From assembly GCA_029260475.1 (NCBI GenBank), contig JAJDDE010000076.1:1-34079 (forward strand): 34,079 nt of DNA, written 5' to 3'. A program made the translations under genes and the position numbers. Numbering within the stretch: the first letter of the stretch is position 1; each line of letters starts with the position of its first letter. Shown one piece after another: positions 31,821 to 34,079 of this stretch. The notes under the pieces were generated by a model. That model searched no databases, was not told where the DNA came from, and saw nothing but the letters and a program-made list of their open reading frames with translations. Source of the DNA: Phycisphaerales bacterium (lineage in GTDB: Bacteria; Planctomycetota; Phycisphaerae; Phycisphaerales; UBA1924).

Positions 31821-32860
31821 GTGTGCGCGTGCTTGGCCTGGGGACAGCGCTGCCCGAGGGGCGCATCGAGCAGGGGCCGACAGCGACGATCGCGGCCCGC
31901 CTCGCGGACGCGGAAGATCGCATCGGCGCGATCCGGGCGCTCTTTCGGCGCTCGGGCGTGGACGAGCGACGCAGCGTGCTCGCGAGCGAGGATGGTGCGC
32001 TGCGATTCTTCGAATCGGGGCGCGTCCCGACGACCGCGGAACGCATGTGCACGTACGCACAGCACGCGCCGTCACTCGCGCACAGCGCCTGCGTTGCGGC
32101 CCTCAACGACGCCTCGACGGACACCGACGCGGTCACCCACCTCGTCGTCGTCTCGTGTACCGGCTTCGAGTCACCCGGCGTGGACCTGCGCCTCATCGAT
32201 TCCCTCGGGCTCAGCGCCGGCGTGCGGCGCACGAACGTGGGGATGATGGGGTGCCACGGCGCGATCAACGGGCTGGCGACGGCCCGCGCCTTCGCGAACG
32301 AGCACCCGTCGCACCGGGTGCTGATGGTCTGCGTCGAGCTCTGCACGCTTCACTTCTGCGCCTCGATGGAGCGCGGCGCGATGGTCGCCAACGCGCTCTT
32401 CGCGGACGGGGCCGGAGCGGTGGTGGTCGGCCAGGGCGATCGCGGGCGCGAGCTGGTGGGGTGCTCGAGCGTGGTGGTGCCCGGGACAGACGCGGACATG
32501 GGCTGGGTGATCGGCGATGCGGGCTTCGAGATGACACTCGCCAGCGGCGTGCCGCGGGCGCTTGGGGAGCGGGTGCCGGGCTGGGTGGATGGCTGGTTGA
32601 ACGAGCACGGGCTGTCGCGCTCGGACATCGGTGGGTGGGCGGTACACCCCGGGGGACCCAGGGTGCTGGACGAGGTATCCGCGTCTCTGGGCCTTGCAGA
32701 AGACTCGATGGCGGTATCGCGCGCCGTGCTGCGCACGAAGGGCAATATGTCGTCGGGGACGGTGCTCTTCATCCTCGACGCGATGCGCGAGCGGACGGGT
32801 CCGATCGTGGTGCTCGCGTTCGGGCCCGGGCTGTGCGGCGAGGGTGCGCTGCTGTTATAG
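31817..32860 (+). CDS. Type III polyketide synthase (chalcone synthase-like)
   Basis: A 347-residue homodimeric-type condensing enzyme. The catalytic triad is visible: Cys146 in MMGCHGAINGL, His277 in WAVHPGGPRVLDE and Asn310 in TKGNMSSGTVLF. CTGFESPGVDLRLIDSLGL near residue 120 and FGPGLCGEGALLL at the C-terminus match the family (usual GFGPG). It would extend an acyl-CoA starter with malonyl-CoA to a pyrone, resorcinol or similar. The starter is unknown; bacterial relatives with a linked methyltransferase and flavin oxidase often make alkylresorcinols or alkylquinones. The start is a GTG overlapping the oxidoreductase stop. Confidence 0.92.
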   Translation: MSVRVLGLGTALPEGRIEQGPTATIAARLADAEDRIGAIRALFRRSGVDERRSVLASEDGALRFFESGRVPTTAERMCTYAQHAPSLAHSACVAALNDASTDTDAVTHLVVVSCTGFESPGVDLRLIDSLGLSAGVRRTNVGMMGCHGAINGLATARAFANEHPSHRVLMVCVELCTLHFCASMERGAMVANALFADGAGAVVVGQGDRGRELVGCSSVVVPGTDADMGWVIGDAGFEMTLASGVPRALGERVPGWVDGWLNEHGLSRSDIGGWAVHPGGPRVLDEVSASLGLAEDSMAVSRAVLRTKGNMSSGTVLFILDAMRERTGPIVVLAFGPGLCGEGALLL

Positions 32861-32913
32861 ATACGATCGCAAACGGATCTGCCTTCGGCGAGATACTGAG
32901 GTACGTTGACTCG

Positions 32914-33753
32914 ATGCGTTTCTTGAATACAGACAATTCCAGAGGCACTACTCAGGATTCGGCTCGGCCTCAGTCAAGCCGTAGCTTCATGAAGCGAAAC
33001 CTCGTGTTTCTTGCGCTGCTCTTGGTCTCATTGCCAGTGTGTTTAGTCGTCATGTTGTATGCCGATCAGGGTCGAGCACGCTTTCAGAAAACCGTGGAGG
33101 CTTCACTCTTTGGTGGGCAATACACAATTCTCTATTCCCCGAGCGGAGACCGCGTCTTTGTTCCACCAAAACACAAACTGTTCGACGATGATGGGGACCC
33201 ACTTGGTGGCAGTTTCGATGTACACCTTGACAAAGGTTTTATCTCTGGAAGCGCCATCCCTGATGATCCTCCGCTCTTTCGCCGGCTGCTAGGTTCGCAC
33301 TCATACCGCGTTTCGGCACAATTATATATGCATGACGAGAGTGTCATTGGTGGGCCGAGGTTTTTTGGGACCGGTGCAAGCCCAACAACCCCTGTGACGA
33401 GCTACGCAACGGACGACGAGGTGTCGCTAGTACGGCAGTTCTTGCGGCTCGTCTGGGAACCAAGGAACGGACACATCGTGCGTGTTCACACACCGGATGA
33501 GTTTGTCGATGCGTTGATTCGTACCTCAACCTGGTCTGATCGACTCACCTCGGGGTGGTTCGTCGTGCACGTGACTTCTGTTGGAATCGCGCTTGCCGCC
33601 TTAACTGCGGTGGCAATTCAAACTCTTCGGCTTTCCCGAATGTATCGCAGACAGAAGTTGAATCGGTGCGCGATGTGTGGATACCCGATGGAAGGGAACG
33701 CCTCGGGTGCTTGTTCAGAGTGCGGGCTCGCCGTTTCAAAACCGACGGGTTGA
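32914..33753 (+). CDS. Small membrane protein with C-terminal zinc ribbon
   Basis: A protein of 279 residues from the ATG at 32914, or 254 from the ATG at 32989. Function unknown. One hydrophobic helix follows MKRNLVF (about residues 29-47) and a second lies near residues 210-230, leaving a central domain outside the membrane. The C-terminus has CAMCGYPMEGNASGACSECG, a CxxCGY...CxxCG zinc ribbon of the kind appended to many planctomycete proteins. Base composition drops visibly compared with the flanking genes, suggesting a different origin or relaxed codon use. Its 3' end overlaps the convergent secreted-protein gene by 18 nt. The first start has only a weak GAGG; the second has none. Confidence 0.75.
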   Translation: MRFLNTDNSRGTTQDSARPQSSRSFMKRNLVFLALLLVSLPVCLVVMLYADQGRARFQKTVEASLFGGQYTILYSPSGDRVFVPPKHKLFDDDGDPLGGSFDVHLDKGFISGSAIPDDPPLFRRLLGSHSYRVSAQLYMHDESVIGGPRFFGTGASPTTPVTSYATDDEVSLVRQFLRLVWEPRNGHIVRVHTPDEFVDALIRTSTWSDRLTSGWFVVHVTSVGIALAALTAVAIQTLRLSRMYRRQKLNRCAMCGYPMEGNASGACSECGLAVSKPTG

Positions 33754-34079
33754 TTGAGTAATTCTCCGGGATGCCGACGCTCGCCGACGTCGGCGTGTGC
33801 AGAGCGGGGCGATGATGAACAGCGCGAGCGCGGAGGGCGCGGGGACCGTGAGGTCGTAGCCGCGCCAGAGGGCGCCGGGGGTGTTGAGGATGAAGACCAT
33901 GCCGTTGGCGTAGCTGAAGGAGGTGCGGGCGCTGTCCGAGCCGTCGGCATCGGTGAGTATCGCGGTGTCGGTGCGCGCGCCTGTTGCATCCCAGAGCGAG
34001 ACGACGCCCGCCGCGAAGGTCAGGATGTCGCCGTCATCGGTGATCGCGAAGCGGTCGCGCCCGGGGAGGGCGGATTCGT
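33736..34079 (-). CDS. C-terminal part of a secreted protein with PEP-CTERM-like tail (5' end outside window)
   Basis: The last 113 or so residues of a protein whose start lies beyond the window. It reads as beta-rich secreted sequence (FAITDDGDILTFAAGVVSLWD, shown here to its first core FAITDDGDILTFAAG). It then has LTVPAPSALALFIIAPLC and a basic run RRRRR: a Pro-Ala-Pro motif, hydrophobic helix and arginine tail, the pattern of PEP-CTERM-type sorting signals in planctomycetes. After the arginines it runs on for 17 residues (ASASRRITQSTRRF), longer than usual, into the end of the opposite gene, suggesting loss of an original stop. Function unknown. Confidence 0.72.
   Translation of the reverse strand, partial: ESALPGRDRFAITDDGDILTFAAGVVSLWDATGARTDTAILTDADGSDSARTSFSYANGMVFILNTPGALWRGYDLTVPAPSALALFIIAPLCTRRRRRASASRRITQSTRRF

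Noticed and set aside
1-34079. CRISPR arrays, insertion sequences with inverted repeats, rRNA genes
   Set aside because: No spaced direct repeats, transposase motifs or rRNA sequence were seen anywhere in the window.

Overview
The window is GC-rich and gene-dense and most resembles a planctomycete of the Phycisphaerae type. The pointers are a secreted protein ending in a PEP-CTERM-like tail (VPAPSALAL, then a run of arginines), a small membrane protein ending in a CxxCGY...CxxCG zinc ribbon of a kind common in planctomycetes, a dockerin-like EF-hand relic, and frequent GTG/TTG starts with ATGA or GTGA stop-start overlaps. The lineage call is inference from gene style, not from a marker gene.

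Layout. (1) 1-3414, left flank: a PhoH/PIN ATPase (minus, cut by the window edge), a NERD-domain zinc-ribbon protein and a small aquaporin. (2) 3443-3516: tRNA-Arg(TCT) with a terminator hairpin. (3) 4021-21093: a continuous block for molybdenum-dependent purine breakdown. Plus strand: the three xanthine dehydrogenase subunits (Mo, Fe-S, FAD), accessory factor XdhC, a MocA-type cytidylyltransferase and a DUF6986-like aldolase-fold enzyme. Converging on it, minus strand: allantoinase, allantoicase, OHCU decarboxylase, hydroxyisourate hydrolase and uricase. Then moaA (minus) diverging from a plus-strand molybdenum-cofactor operon: a CMD-MoaD fusion, moaE, moeA, moaC, mogA, a MOT1-type molybdate transporter, and a wrecked mobA. 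(4) 21067-21101: a 35-nt imperfect copy (30 of 35 identical by hand alignment) of the 3' end of the tRNA-Arg gene. With the tRNA it brackets the whole block, as expected of an old genomic island integrated at a tRNA. (5) 21247-34079, right flank: a membrane-anchored unknown, a secreted type I pullulanase (minus), a hybrid histidine kinase, PEP carboxylase overlapping a methyltransferase / flavin oxidoreductase / type III polyketide synthase trio, a lower-GC zinc-ribbon membrane protein, and the C-terminal part of a secreted PEP-CTERM-like protein (minus).

How the central block works together: MOT1 would import molybdate; MoaA/MoaC make cPMP; MoaD (fused) with MoaE make molybdopterin; MogA and MoeA insert molybdenum; MocA would make the cytosine dinucleotide form; XdhC would sulfurate and insert it into xanthine dehydrogenase. 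Urate then passes through uricase, UraH, UraD, allantoinase and allantoicase to ureidoglycolate plus urea. No ureidoglycolate lyase, malate synthase or urease is visible; the DUF6986-like protein is the only enzyme in the block without an assigned step. MobA, needed for guanine-dinucleotide (bis-MGD) enzymes, is a pseudogene while MocA is intact, which suggests the cassette now serves only the xanthine dehydrogenase family.
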